A stretch of 64,000 nucleotides of DNA from Nonomuraea wenchangensis (lineage in GTDB: Bacteria > Actinomycetota > Actinomycetes > Streptosporangiales > Streptosporangiaceae): positions 62,001 to 126,000 of the forward strand of contig NZ_FOHX01000021.1 in assembly GCF_900111685.1 (NCBI RefSeq), in the 5' to 3' direction. Below are positions 41,834 through 50,146 of the stretch, piece after piece (position 1 is the first letter of the stretch; each line of letters starts with the position of its first letter). The notes under the pieces are model-generated. The model was not told the origin of the DNA. It was given only the letters and a program-made list of their open reading frames with translations, and searched no databases. The translations under genes and the position numbers were made by a program.

Positions 41834-42847
41834 ATGGCGACTAAGCGGGCGACCATCAACGATGTGGCCTCGCTGGCGGGGGTGTCGATCGCCACGGCGT
41901 CCAAGGCGCTGAACGGGCGGCAGGACGTACGGGCCGCCACGCGCGAGCGGGTGCTCGCCGCCGCGGCCCAGCTCTCCTTCCAGCCGAACGCCCTCGCCAG
42001 AGGGCTGCTGTCCGGCCAGACACGCACGGTCGGGCTGCTGACCTCCGACAGCGTCGGCCGGTTCGGCATCCCGGTGCTGCTCGGCGCCGAGAACGCCTTC
42101 GGCGCCGGCGAGATGGCCGTGCTGCTCTGCGACGCCCGCGGCGACGCCATCAGGGAGCAGCACCACCTGCGGGCGCTGCTGTCACGCCGCGTCGACGGGC
42201 TCATCGTCGTGGGCGAGAGCACCGACCCGCGGCCGTCCGTGAGCAAGGACCTGCCGGTCCCGGTCGTCTACGCCTACGGCCCCTCCGAGGACCCGGAGGA
42301 CGTCTCGTTCGTGCCCGACGACGTGGGCGCCGCCGCCATGGCCGTCAACCACCTGCTCGCCCTCGGCCGCCGCCGCATCGCGCACGTCACCGGCCCCACC
42401 CACTACAAGGCCGCCCGCGACCGCGAGGAGGGCGTCCGCCTCGCCCTGGAGGCGGCCGGCCTCCCCCAGGCCGGCCAGACCCTCTCCGGCCCGTGGTCGC
42501 AACGCTGGGGCCGGCACGCCGCCGAGATGCTGCTGATGTCCGAGCCCGAGATCGACGCCGTCTTCTGCGGCAGCGACCAGATCGCCGCCGGCTTCGTCGA
42601 GGCGGCCCGCGAACGCGGCCGCCGGGTGCCCGACGACATCGCGGTCGTCGGCTACGACAACTGGGAGGTCCTGTCCACGGAGACCCGCCCGGCACTGACG
42701 ACCGTGGACATGAACCTGGAGTCACTGGGCCGGACCGCGGCCCAGCACCTGTTCGCCGCCATCGACGGCAAGGCGACGCCCGGCGTCCACAAGATGCCCT
42801 GCCAACTCGTCATCCGCGACTCCACCTCCCCACCCGGCATCTCCTGA
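41834..42847 (+). CDS. LacI-family regulator of the importer/GH127 operon
   Basis: A 337-residue LacI protein. HTH and hinge at residues 5-60: TINDVASLAGVSIATASKALNGRQDV, LSFQPNALARGLLSG. Periplasmic-binding-like domain follows, with VVYAYGPSE, GRRRIAHVTGP and AVVGYDNWEVLSTETRPALTTVDMNL. Divergent from the sugar-binding protein gene and almost certainly its repressor; the inducer is probably an arabinose-containing sugar. Confidence 0.93.
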   Translation: MATKRATINDVASLAGVSIATASKALNGRQDVRAATRERVLAAAAQLSFQPNALARGLLSGQTRTVGLLTSDSVGRFGIPVLLGAENAFGAGEMAVLLCDARGDAIREQHHLRALLSRRVDGLIVVGESTDPRPSVSKDLPVPVVYAYGPSEDPEDVSFVPDDVGAAAMAVNHLLALGRRRIAHVTGPTHYKAARDREEGVRLALEAAGLPQAGQTLSGPWSQRWGRHAAEMLLMSEPEIDAVFCGSDQIAAGFVEAARERGRRVPDDIAVVGYDNWEVLSTETRPALTTVDMNLESLGRTAAQHLFAAIDGKATPGVHKMPCQLVIRDSTSPPGIS

Positions 42848-42878
42848 CTCCTTGGCGCGGGCTCGCCCGGAACGGCGC

Positions 42879-42929
42879 ATACGGTCCGTATAACTTTCCC
42901 TTACCCTTCGTATTCCTTCGCGGTAGAAT
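42879..42929 (+). promoter_or_regulatory. Promoter and palindrome of the NYN gene
   Basis: ATACGGTCCGTAT (42879-42891) is a perfect palindrome around one central T. TAGAAT at 42924-42929 is a good -10 box, with TTACCC 17 bases upstream as a weak -35. Transcription would begin near 42936 and give a leader of about 120 nt before the NYN start. Confidence 0.5.
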
Positions 42930-42951
42930 AAGGGCTCGACCATGCCCCCAC

Positions 42952-43039
42952 CTCGCCATTCAGGTTGGCGGGTCCCTGGACGGCAAGGTATGCTGACTTC
43001 ATTGCTCCCCGCCGTCCTCTGGGATTGGCGGGGCTTTTT
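42952..43039 (+). ncRNA. Structured leader RNA with alternative terminator/anti-terminator upstream of NYN gene
   Basis: Stem 1: CCTCGCC/GGCGGG (42952-42957 with 42967-42972, one G-U pair). Next, TCCC-T-GGACGGC (42973-42984) can pair with GCCGTCC-TCT-GGGA (43011-43024). This excludes the terminator CCCCGCC/GGCGGGG (43007-43013 with 43027-43033) followed by CTTTTT. The two exclusive states and the abutting first stem look like an attenuator or riboswitch-like leader. Function inferred only from pairing read by eye. Confidence 0.55.
43007..43039 (+). terminator. Rho-independent terminator 18 bases before the NYN start
   Basis: Seven perfect G-C-rich pairs CCCCGCC/GGCGGGG with a 13-base loop, then CTTTTT. 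A true T tract is rare in this genome. It ends 18 bases before the ATG at 43057, so readthrough must be controlled for the gene to be expressed. Confidence 0.85.
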
Positions 43040-43056
43040 CATGCCGGGAGGCGTGA

Positions 43057-43656
43057 ATGACAGACCGCGTTGAGGTCTTTCTCGACTATCAGAACGTCCA
43101 TTTGGCAGCACATGAGTGCTTCGCACCCAGGTTCGGGGTTCCGGTGCACCAGACCTTGGTACATCCGCTGGCGGTGGCTGAGCGGATTGTGGAGAAAAGG
43201 AAGCATGGCGGCCTTCTCCAGGGAGTGAGGGTGTTCCGCGGACGGCCCAATCCCGAGCACGAGCCGACGCCGGCCGCCGCGAACGACGCGCAGAGCGCGG
43301 CTTGGAGCCGGGATCCACGTGTGACCATGATTCGGCGCCCCCTGAACTATCGAGGCTGGCCCAAGGAACGGCCTCGCGAGAAGGGCGTGGATGTCGCTTT
43401 GGCGATCTCGCTCGTGGAGACCGCGCTACGTGCCGAGTACGACGTTGCGGTGGTCTTCACCAGTGATACGGACCTGTTGCCGGCGATCGAGATGGCGTTC
43501 CGCGAGACAAAACCGAAGATCGAGATCGCGGCTTGGACCGGTAAGAACCCTCTTTGGTTCCCCGATGAACTCAAGATGAAGCGATATCTGCCCTATTGCC
43601 ATTTCCTGTCCGAGCTCGACTTCGAGGACGTACGCGACCGCACCAGGTACATCTAA
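43057..43656 (+). CDS. NYN-domain (PIN-like) nuclease
   Basis: A 199-residue NYN protein. The acidic pocket is visible: RVEVFLDYQNVHLAAHE (Asp9, Asn12), EKGVDVALAISLVETAL with the Lys-Gly-Val-Asp motif but Ser where a further Asp is common, and VVFTSDTDLLPAIEMAF. Members of the fold are metal-dependent RNases. The start lies behind GGGAGG. It is preceded by a terminator-bearing leader RNA, which suggests conditional expression. No partner antitoxin protein is seen. Confidence 0.85.
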   Translation: MTDRVEVFLDYQNVHLAAHECFAPRFGVPVHQTLVHPLAVAERIVEKRKHGGLLQGVRVFRGRPNPEHEPTPAAANDAQSAAWSRDPRVTMIRRPLNYRGWPKERPREKGVDVALAISLVETALRAEYDVAVVFTSDTDLLPAIEMAFRETKPKIEIAAWTGKNPLWFPDELKMKRYLPYCHFLSELDFEDVRDRTRYI

Positions 43657-43756
43657 CGGCGAGGGACGCCGCGCCGCCCTGTCCTGGTCGCGGCGACAGA
43701 AGCAGTTCGTGGAGGGGCCGGCGCGTGCAGGGCTCGAGGGGTGATTTCCTGGAGGC

Positions 43757-44026
43757 ATGGCTGATCTCGTTGTCGACGGCGGCGACAAGTTGTGCGTGCA
43801 GCTCCTCATCGAGTTGCGCGGTCACGTACGCCGCGCCGGCCCCGGGGCCGTGATCCATCTGATCGCCACCGACCCGGCCGCGCCCGTCGATCTGCCGGCC
43901 TGGTGTCATCTGACCGGGCACACCTATCTGGGGCCGGTCGAGGGGGCCGAGCGGCCGACGTTCGCGTTGCGGGTGGCGGAGGAGGCGCACGAGACGCAGG
44001 ACGCGCGGCCCTGGCACATGGCTTGA
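43757..44026 (+). CDS. TusA/SirA-fold sulfurtransferase-like protein, altered active site
   Basis: An 89-residue TusA-like protein. It has VVDGGDKLCVQLLIELRGHVR, then GAVIHLIATDPAAPVDLPAWCHLTGHTYLG. In TusA the first segment holds a CPxP cysteine; here the Cys13 remains but both prolines are missing (CVQL), and a second Cys sits at the family's usual C-terminal position. GGAGG ends one base before the ATG, an unusually short spacing, and an in-frame stop upstream excludes an earlier start. Confidence 0.7.
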   Translation: MADLVVDGGDKLCVQLLIELRGHVRRAGPGAVIHLIATDPAAPVDLPAWCHLTGHTYLGPVEGAERPTFALRVAEEAHETQDARPWHMA

Positions 44027-44035
44027 CCGGTTAAC
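44024..44035. promoter_or_regulatory. ACCGGTTAAC operator upstream of the second lacI gene
   Basis: TGACCGGTTAAC overlaps the end of the TusA-like gene, 77 bases before the lacI GTG. It shares ACCGGTTAAC with the mannanase promoter site at 33038-33047, and nine bases with 33376-33384 inside the mannanase gene. Confidence 0.6.
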
Positions 44036-44112
44036 GGGCGTCTGTTCGGGGTGGCCTACAGTAGAGGCGGTTACCCGGTTCAGAGCGGGAGCCAGGTCAA
44101 GAGAGGGAGTCC

Positions 44113-45123
44113 GTGAAGCGACCGACGATCGCCGACATCGCCAGCAGGGCGGGCGTCTCCAAAGTGGCGGTGTCCTACGCGCTCAACGGGCAGCCCGGCG
44201 TGTCGGAGGCGACACGGGCCAGGATCGTCGCCATCGCCGAGGAGATCGGCTGGCGGCCCAACAGCGCCGCGCGGGCGCTCAACGGGGCCCGCGCCGACTG
44301 CGTGGGGCTGGCGCTCTGCCGCCCCGCCCGCGTCCTCGGCGTCGAGCCGTTCTTCATGGAGCTGATCAGCGGCATCGAGGGGGTGCTGGCCGACCGGTCG
44401 TACGCGCTGCTGCTCCAGGTCGTCACCAGCCACCAGCAGGAGAGCGAGGTCTACCGGCGCTGGTGGGGCGAGAGCCGCATCGACGGCGTCTTCGTCGTCG
44501 ACCTGCACACCTCCGACACCCGGGTCGGCGAGCTGGAGCGGCTCGGCATGCCGGCCGTGGTCATCGGGCACCCGTCGGAGTCGGGCTCGCTGTCGGCGAT
44601 CTGGTCCGACGACGGGCAGGCCGTCCGCGAGACCGTCGGCTACCTCGTGGCGCTCGGCCACCGGCGCATCGCCCGGGTGGCGGGGCTGCCCGAGCTGGTG
44701 CACACCGCGCTGCGCGACCGGGCCTTCGCCGAGGCGTGCCAGGGGGTGGCCGAGCCGGTCACGGTCCACACCGACTACACCGGCGAGGAGGGCGCGCGCG
44801 CCACCCGCCGCCTGCTCAGCTCGCCCGACCGGCCGACGGCGATCATCTACGACAACGACATCATGGCCGTGGCCGGGCTCTCGGTGGCCCAGGAGATGCG
44901 GGTCGAGGTGCCGCGCGACCTGTCCGTGGTGGCCTGGGACGATTCGCCGCTGTCGCGGGTCGTCCGGCCGCCGCTGACGGCGCTCACCCGCGACATCGCG
45001 GCCTACGGGGCGCACGCGGCGCAGCGGCTGCTCGCGTTGATCGCCGGGGAGAGCGTCCCTCCGTACGAGGACCAGGCGGCGGCGCTCACGCCGCGCGGCA
45101 GCACCGGCCCGGCCCCACTGTGA
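44113..45123 (+). CDS. LacI-family regulator, likely of mannanase
   Basis: A 336-residue LacI protein with GTG start. HTH PTIADIASRAGVSKVAVSYALNGQPGVSEATR, then IGWRPNSAARALNG hinge region. Effector domain: GHRRIARVAGL, SVVAWDDSPLSRVVRPPLTAL. Its promoter carries the ACCGGTTAAC motif found at the GH5 mannanase gene 11 kb away, so it probably controls itself and mannan degradation. No sugar transporter is next to it. Confidence 0.92.
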   Translation: MKRPTIADIASRAGVSKVAVSYALNGQPGVSEATRARIVAIAEEIGWRPNSAARALNGARADCVGLALCRPARVLGVEPFFMELISGIEGVLADRSYALLLQVVTSHQQESEVYRRWWGESRIDGVFVVDLHTSDTRVGELERLGMPAVVIGHPSESGSLSAIWSDDGQAVRETVGYLVALGHRRIARVAGLPELVHTALRDRAFAEACQGVAEPVTVHTDYTGEEGARATRRLLSSPDRPTAIIYDNDIMAVAGLSVAQEMRVEVPRDLSVVAWDDSPLSRVVRPPLTALTRDIAAYGAHAAQRLLALIAGESVPPYEDQAAALTPRGSTGPAPL

Positions 45124-45166
45124 CGTTCCGGGGCGCCCGGCCCGACTGTCGCATTCCGGGCGTCTC

Positions 45167-45231
45167 GGCACGTGTCGCGCGGGCGGGGCCGGCGGCTGGC
45201 AGACCGCTTGGCCCCGCGCGCGACACGTGCC
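45167..45231. terminator. Large hairpin after the second lacI gene
   Basis: GGCACGTGTCGCGCG begins the left arm (45167-45190), which matches the right arm (45210-45231) apart from two extra bases on the left; the loop is 19 bases. Twenty or more base pairs are possible. It lies 43 bases past the lacI stop in a 228-base spacer and is the likely terminator. Confidence 0.8.
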
Positions 45232-45351
45232 GCCCCCTCCTTCGCGGCGGGTCCGACCTCACTGAGCACGCGCACTGACGGTCGAATACCTCTATGTCGC
45301 CACGAATCTGGACGGGCGCGTAACGCCAGGTCTGCGGGGTAGGCGGCCCCC

Positions 45352-45669
45352 ATGACTGAGAGCCTTGACACCGATCTGCTCTGGGAAGAGTTCCACCGCG
45401 CGGTCAACATGAACTCGGAGGAGCTGCGTTCCTATCTGCTGACGGAAGCCTCGGACGAGGAGGGCTTCCCGCCCGACCCCGACCTCGGCATCGACGAGCT
45501 CGGGCGGGGCGTGCTGCACGTCCTGAGCAAGCGCAAGGGCGATCTCACCAGAACCGACCTCGACGTGATGCGGCAGGTCGTCGAGCTCGTCGAGACCCTG
45601 AACGGCCGGACGGACGACGAGTCGCGGCGCGAGCTGATGTCCGTCGGCCACGACCCGCTGCGAGGCTGA
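45352..45669 (+). CDS. DUF3140 protein
   Basis: A 105-residue acidic protein of the DUF3140 type: LWEEFHRAVNMNSEELRSYLLTE, SGIDELGRGVL-like centre and RTDLDVMRQVVELVETL. The family is uncharacterised and widespread in actinobacteria, and its sequence hints at a nucleic-acid-binding helical fold. Stand-alone gene; start ATG 45352. Confidence 0.85.
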   Translation: MTESLDTDLLWEEFHRAVNMNSEELRSYLLTEASDEEGFPPDPDLGIDELGRGVLHVLSKRKGDLTRTDLDVMRQVVELVETLNGRTDDESRRELMSVGHDPLRG

Positions 45670-45726
45670 CCCCCTACCGGGGGCGCGCACTGCAAGAATG
45701 GGTCTTCGTCCATCCGAGGAGATCCG

Positions 45727-45942
45727 TTGAGAGACAACCTCGACCTCGCCGCGAGCGCCCAAGAGCTGGCCGACGCCGCCCCGACGGGATCGATCGACCG
45801 CGCCGCCGCCTCGTCCGTGGCCATCACGCTCGCCACCACCCGCGACATCGACCAGGCCAGGGCGACCCTCGACGGGCTCTCCCCCCAGGAGGTGCGCGAG
45901 GCCGCGCTCCAGCTCTTCGACCGGCTCTCCGCCGACTCCTAG
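45727..45942 (+). CDS. Small helical protein, unknown
   Basis: A 71-residue protein starting with TTG behind GAGGAG. Helical, Ala-rich (LAASAQELADAAPTGSIDRAAASSVAITLATT, LDGLSPQEVREAALQLFDRL). The start 13 bases before the AfsR-like gene and the good ribosome-binding site support translation. No family recognised. Confidence 0.6.
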   Translation: MRDNLDLAASAQELADAAPTGSIDRAAASSVAITLATTRDIDQARATLDGLSPQEVREAALQLFDRLSADS

Positions 45943-45955
45943 GGCTCCCGGGCCG

Positions 45956-48817
45956 ATGCGGGTCGGGATTCTGGGGCCGCTGCAGGTGGCGGGCGCGCGG
46001 GTGGGCGGGGCCAGGGTGCGGGCCCTGCTCGTACGCCTCGCGCTCGACCCCGGCCGGGTCGTCCCCGCCGACCGGCTGATCGACGACCTCTGGCCGGACG
46101 AGCCGCCCGCGCATCCGGCGGCGGCGCTGCAGTCCCTGGTGTCGCGGGCCCGGCGCGAGGCCCCTGGCGTCATCGGCTCCCATCCCGCCGGCTACCTGCT
46201 CGACGTGCCGCCGGGCGAGGTGGACGCGTGGGCGTTCGAGCAGCTCGTACGCGACGGCGAGGCGCACCGGGCGCTGGCGCTCTGGCGGGGCCCGGCGCTG
46301 GCGGACGCGGCGGACCTGCCGTTCGCGGCGGGGCCGGCGGTGCGGCTGGAGGAGCTGCGGCTGACCGCGCTCGCCGCCAGGATCGCCCACGACCTGTCCA
46401 CCGCCGGTCCGGCAATGGAGGGGCTGGTGGCGGAGCTGGAGGGGCTGGCGGCGGCCTGCCCGCTGCGGGAGCCGTTCCACGCGCTGCTGATGCGGGCGCT
46501 GTCGGCGGTCGGGCGGCGGGGTGAGGCGCTGGCCGTCTTCGAGCGGATCAGGGCCGCACTGGACGACGAGCTGGGCGCGGACCCCGGGCCGGAGCTGCGC
46601 GAGGCCCACCTGGAGGCGCTGCGGGAGCCGCCGGCCGCGCCGCGCGGCAACCTGCCCGCCCAGGTGACGAGCTTCGTGGGCCGGGACGGCGACGTGGCCC
46701 GCCTGCGCGCCCTGCTCGGCGGCGGGGCCCGGCTGGTCACCCTGACCGGCGCGGGCGGCGCGGGCAAGACGAGGCTGGCGCTGGAGGTGGCCGGCGGGGT
46801 GGTCGCGCCCGGCGGGGTGTGGCTGGTGGAGCTGGCGTCCGCCGACGGGGTCCGTGCCGCGGTGGAGAGCGTGCTGCGGACCAGCGATCCGGCGGCGGCG
46901 CTGCGCGGGGCCGGGGCGCTGATCGTGCTCGACAACTGCGAGCACGTGGTCGAGGAGGCCGCCAGGGTGGCGGGGCGGCTGCTGGCGGAGGTCGCGGACC
47001 TGCGGATCCTGGCCACCAGCCGGGAGCCGCTCGACATCCCCGGCGAGAGCGTCCATCCCGTCCCGCCGCTGCCGGAGGCGCAGGCCGTCGCGCTGTTCGC
47101 GGCGCGGGCCGCGGCGGCCAGGCCCGGCCTGCGGGTGGAGCCGGAGCGGGCGGCGTGGATCTGCCGGGAGCTGGACGGCATCCCGCTCGCCATCGAGCTG
47201 GCCGCCGCCCGCCTGCGCACGATGCCGGTGCCGCTGCTGGTCGAGCAGCTCGGCGACCGGCTGGCCCTGCGCGGCGGGCGCACCGCCGAGCCGCGCCACC
47301 GTACGCTGCGCGCGGTCATCGACTGGAGCTGGAACCTGCTCTCCGACGCCGAGCGCGAGCTGCTGCGCGGGCTGACCGTCTTCTCGGGCGGCGCGACGTA
47401 CGAGGCGATCGCCCGGGTCTGCGGAGGTGGCCTGGACCTGCTGTCCTCGCTGGTGGACAAGTCGCTCGTCGCGGTGTCCGGCGACCGCTACACGATGCTG
47501 GAGACGATCCGCCAGTACGCCGCCGCCGACCTGCCCGAGCTGCGCCGCGCCCACGCACTCCACTACACGGAGCTGGCCGAGCGCGCCGAGCCGCACCTGC
47601 GTACCGGCGCGCAGTTCGCCTGGCTGGCGGTGCTGGACGCCGAGCACGGCAACCTGGAGGCGGCGCTGCGCCACGCCGAGGACCCGCTGCGGCTGATCCT
47701 GCCGCTGTTGTGGCCGTGGATCATGCGGGCCCGGCTGCGGGAGATCCGCGAGCAGGCAGCCGCGGTGCTCGCCCGGGTCGGGGACGTGCCGCCGCCGGGC
47801 AGGGAGCTGGCGCACGGGCTCTGCCGGATGCTGGCGGGTGAGCGGGCGTCGGAGGCGGTGCGCGGCTCCGACCATCCGGCGGCGCTGAACTTCTGGGCGA
47901 TGGGGGCCGTGCTGGGCACCCCGGACGACGTCGTGGCGCTCACGGAGCGGGGCGCCGAGCGGCTGCGCGACCATCCCGACCCGTGGGTCAGGTCGGCGGC
48001 GCTGCTGGTCGCGGGCCTGGTGCGGTTCGAGTACGGCGCGGTGGCAGGCGCGGAGGACCTGCTGGAGCCCGCGCTGGAGGGCTTCCGCGGGACCGGTGAC
48101 CGGTGGGGCCAGTGGGCGGCCTCCTACTGGCTGTCGCTGGCGGCCGAGAACCGCGGCGACTTCGCCGCCGCCGTCGCGCTCACCGAGACGCCGGGGGTGG
48201 CGGGGTCGCCGGGGCTGCCGGGGCTGGAGGAGGTGGCGCTCGGGCCGATGTCGTACCTGCTGCGGCTGGGGCAGCTCAAGTGCCGGGCGGGCGACCTCGC
48301 GGGCGCGGCCGGCGCGCTGGCGCGGGCGCAGGAGGCCGCGGAACGTTCGCGGGACCCCGAGCCGCTGGCCCGGGTGCTGCACGCCCGCGCCGAGCTGGCC
48401 AGGCGCGGCGGCGACCCGGCGGAAGCGCGGCGGCTGCTCGAGGCCGCGCTCGCCCTGGACGTCGAGGCGAGCCCGCAGTTCAGGGCGCTGCTCCAGGTCG
48501 AGCTGGCCCGGGTGGCCGAGCCTGGCCGTCCGCTGCGCGCGGCGCTGGAGCTGATGGCCGGCTGCTCGGACCGGACGGTACGGGCGACGGTGCTGGAGGG
48601 CGTGGCCGGGCACCTGGAGCCGGCGCCGGCGGCCGAGCTGCTGGGCGCGGCGCGGGCGCTGCGCGGGATCGCCGAGTCGGCCGACCCGTACGTGACCGCC
48701 CTCGCCGCGCGCTGCCGGGAAGCGCTGGGCGCGGCCGGTTTCGAGGCGGCCATGGAGAGGGGCGCGGCGCGGCCGGACCCGGAGCGGCACGCGCTGGGGT
48801 CGCTGGCGTACCGTTGA
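45956..48817 (+). CDS. AfsR/SARP-like regulator: BTAD, NB-ARC ATPase and TPR region
   Basis: A 953-residue STAND-type regulator. Residues 1-90 are an OmpR-like DNA-binding domain (MRVGILGPLQVAG, DRLIDDLWPDEPP); about 95-230 a BTAD domain; the ATPase from about 240: Walker A TGAGGAGKTRLAL, Walker B ALIVLDNCEHV, then ILATSREPL and GIPLAIELAAARL. Residues 540-950 are helical TPR-like repeats. Such proteins switch on secondary metabolism or stress genes; its targets are not indicated locally. Confidence 0.92.
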   Translation: MRVGILGPLQVAGARVGGARVRALLVRLALDPGRVVPADRLIDDLWPDEPPAHPAAALQSLVSRARREAPGVIGSHPAGYLLDVPPGEVDAWAFEQLVRDGEAHRALALWRGPALADAADLPFAAGPAVRLEELRLTALAARIAHDLSTAGPAMEGLVAELEGLAAACPLREPFHALLMRALSAVGRRGEALAVFERIRAALDDELGADPGPELREAHLEALREPPAAPRGNLPAQVTSFVGRDGDVARLRALLGGGARLVTLTGAGGAGKTRLALEVAGGVVAPGGVWLVELASADGVRAAVESVLRTSDPAAALRGAGALIVLDNCEHVVEEAARVAGRLLAEVADLRILATSREPLDIPGESVHPVPPLPEAQAVALFAARAAAARPGLRVEPERAAWICRELDGIPLAIELAAARLRTMPVPLLVEQLGDRLALRGGRTAEPRHRTLRAVIDWSWNLLSDAERELLRGLTVFSGGATYEAIARVCGGGLDLLSSLVDKSLVAVSGDRYTMLETIRQYAAADLPELRRAHALHYTELAERAEPHLRTGAQFAWLAVLDAEHGNLEAALRHAEDPLRLILPLLWPWIMRARLREIREQAAAVLARVGDVPPPGRELAHGLCRMLAGERASEAVRGSDHPAALNFWAMGAVLGTPDDVVALTERGAERLRDHPDPWVRSAALLVAGLVRFEYGAVAGAEDLLEPALEGFRGTGDRWGQWAASYWLSLAAENRGDFAAAVALTETPGVAGSPGLPGLEEVALGPMSYLLRLGQLKCRAGDLAGAAGALARAQEAAERSRDPEPLARVLHARAELARRGGDPAEARRLLEAALALDVEASPQFRALLQVELARVAEPGRPLRAALELMAGCSDRTVRATVLEGVAGHLEPAPAAELLGAARALRGIAESADPYVTALAARCREALGAAGFEAAMERGAARPDPERHALGSLAYR

Positions 48818-48897
48818 AAGGCCACGACCTGCGAAGCTTCCCTCCTGGTGTCCGATACGTCAGGGTGGCAACAATGAATCCGTGAGGAAGGAGAGCT

Positions 48898-49911
48898 GTG
48901 GCCAGTCCTGGCACGCTGGACGCTAGGGGAAGCGATTTCTCCCGGCTGGCCCATCGCATCGCGGACGCCGGGCTGCTGGACCGGCGTCCCGTCTACTACG
49001 CGGTCCGGATGGGCGTCTGCGTCGCCGTCTACGTGGCCTCCTGGGTGCTGTTCGCCCTGGTGGGCGACTCGTGGCTGCAGCTGCTGGTGGCGGCGCTGCT
49101 GGCGGTGGTGTTCAGCCAGTTCGGCTTCCTCGCCCACGATCTCGGCCACCGCCAGGTCTTCCGTACCCGCCCGCCCAGCGACCTCGCGGGCCTGCTGTTC
49201 GGCAACCTCGCGGTCGGGCTCGGCTGGGGCTGGTGGAACAGCAAGCACAACCGTCACCACGCCAACCCCAATCACGAGGACCACGATCCGGACGTCTCGC
49301 CCGCGGTCATCGTCTTCTCGGCGGACCAGGTCGCGAGGAGCCGGGGCCTGCCCAGGCTCGTCGCCCGCCACCAGGCGTTCTGGTTCCTGCCGCTGCTCAC
49401 GCTGGAGGCCTGGCACCTGCACGTGGCCAGCGTGAAGGCGCTGCTCAAGCCGGGGGCGCGGCGGCGGTGGCAGGAGCTGGGGCTGCTCGCGGCGCACTTC
49501 GCGGCCTACTTCGGCGCGGTCTTCGCGGTGCTGCCGCCGGGCAAGGCGCTGGCGTTCCTGGCCGTGCACCAGGGGCTGTTCGGGCTCTACCTGGGGTGCA
49601 CGTTCGCGCCGAACCACAAGGGCATGCCCGTGCTCACCAAGGAGGACAAGCTCGACTTCCTGCGCAAGCAGGTGCTCACCTCGCGCAACGTGCGGGGCGG
49701 CCCGGTCCGTGACGTCCTGCTCGGCCAGCTCAACTACCAGATCGAGCACCACCTGTTCCCGAACATGCCCGCGCCGAACCTGCGCCGCGCCCAGCCCATC
49801 GTGGAGGACTACTGCGCGGAGATAGGCGTCAGCTATCTGCAGACCGGCCTGTTCGCCTCCTACCGGCAGGCGCTGGGCCATCTGCACGAGGTGGGCGCCT
49901 CGCTACGCTGA
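48898..49911 (+). CDS. Membrane fatty acid desaturase
   Basis: A 337-residue di-iron desaturase. Three His boxes: HDLGH near residue 80, HNRHH at 117, and QIEHH near 282; the QIEHH form is that of front-end or acyl-CoA desaturases. Four or more membrane helices lie between. Start GTG at 48898 after GAAGGAGAG. It introduces a double bond into acyl chains with an electron donor not encoded nearby. Its stop overlaps the convergent coiled-coil gene. Confidence 0.93.
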   Translation: MASPGTLDARGSDFSRLAHRIADAGLLDRRPVYYAVRMGVCVAVYVASWVLFALVGDSWLQLLVAALLAVVFSQFGFLAHDLGHRQVFRTRPPSDLAGLLFGNLAVGLGWGWWNSKHNRHHANPNHEDHDPDVSPAVIVFSADQVARSRGLPRLVARHQAFWFLPLLTLEAWHLHVASVKALLKPGARRRWQELGLLAAHFAAYFGAVFAVLPPGKALAFLAVHQGLFGLYLGCTFAPNHKGMPVLTKEDKLDFLRKQVLTSRNVRGGPVRDVLLGQLNYQIEHHLFPNMPAPNLRRAQPIVEDYCAEIGVSYLQTGLFASYRQALGHLHEVGASLR

Positions 49912-50124
49912 CCCCTCCTCCTCCAGGCGGGCGACCAGGGTGTCGCGGCGGCGTTCCAGCTCCGCGATCAGCTCGACCTGCTCGTCCGCCTGGCTGATCA
50001 CCGCGGCCTTCTCGATCTGGTCGGTCGCGCCCATGTCCCGGATCTGCGCGCGGATGTCCTGGTTCTCCGCGCGCAGCCGGGCCAGCTCCTCGTCGAGCCG
50101 GCGCAACTCTTCCTTGATGCTCAT
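49903..50124 (-). CDS. Small coiled-coil protein
   Basis: A 73-residue protein made of heptads (EELRRLDEELARLRAENQDIRAQIRDM, VELIAELERRRDTLVARL), a parallel coiled coil with no other feature. Its 3' end overlaps the desaturase stop by nine bases, and its start is only 22 bases from the divergent kinase gene. Function unknown; such proteins may be gas-vesicle-like or septum-related scaffolds, but nothing here shows that. Confidence 0.65.
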   Translation of the reverse strand: MSIKEELRRLDEELARLRAENQDIRAQIRDMGATDQIEKAAVISQADEQVELIAELERRRDTLVARLEEEGSA

Positions 50125-50146
50125 TCACGGACGGTACCCGTACAGA

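Noticed and set aside
42936..43039. Type III antitoxin RNA with tandem repeats
   Set aside because: The terminator-before-nuclease layout fits, but there are no tandem repeat units and the protein is NYN rather than ToxN. Kept only as a hypothesis in the finding.
43065..43328. Minus-strand frames opposite the NYN gene as an antitoxin
   Set aside because: No ribosome-binding sites and no recognisable antitoxin fold; they are shadows.
45824..48790. 988-residue minus-strand frame
   Set aside because: Antisense shadow of the AfsR-like gene, which has clear BTAD and Walker motifs on the plus strand.
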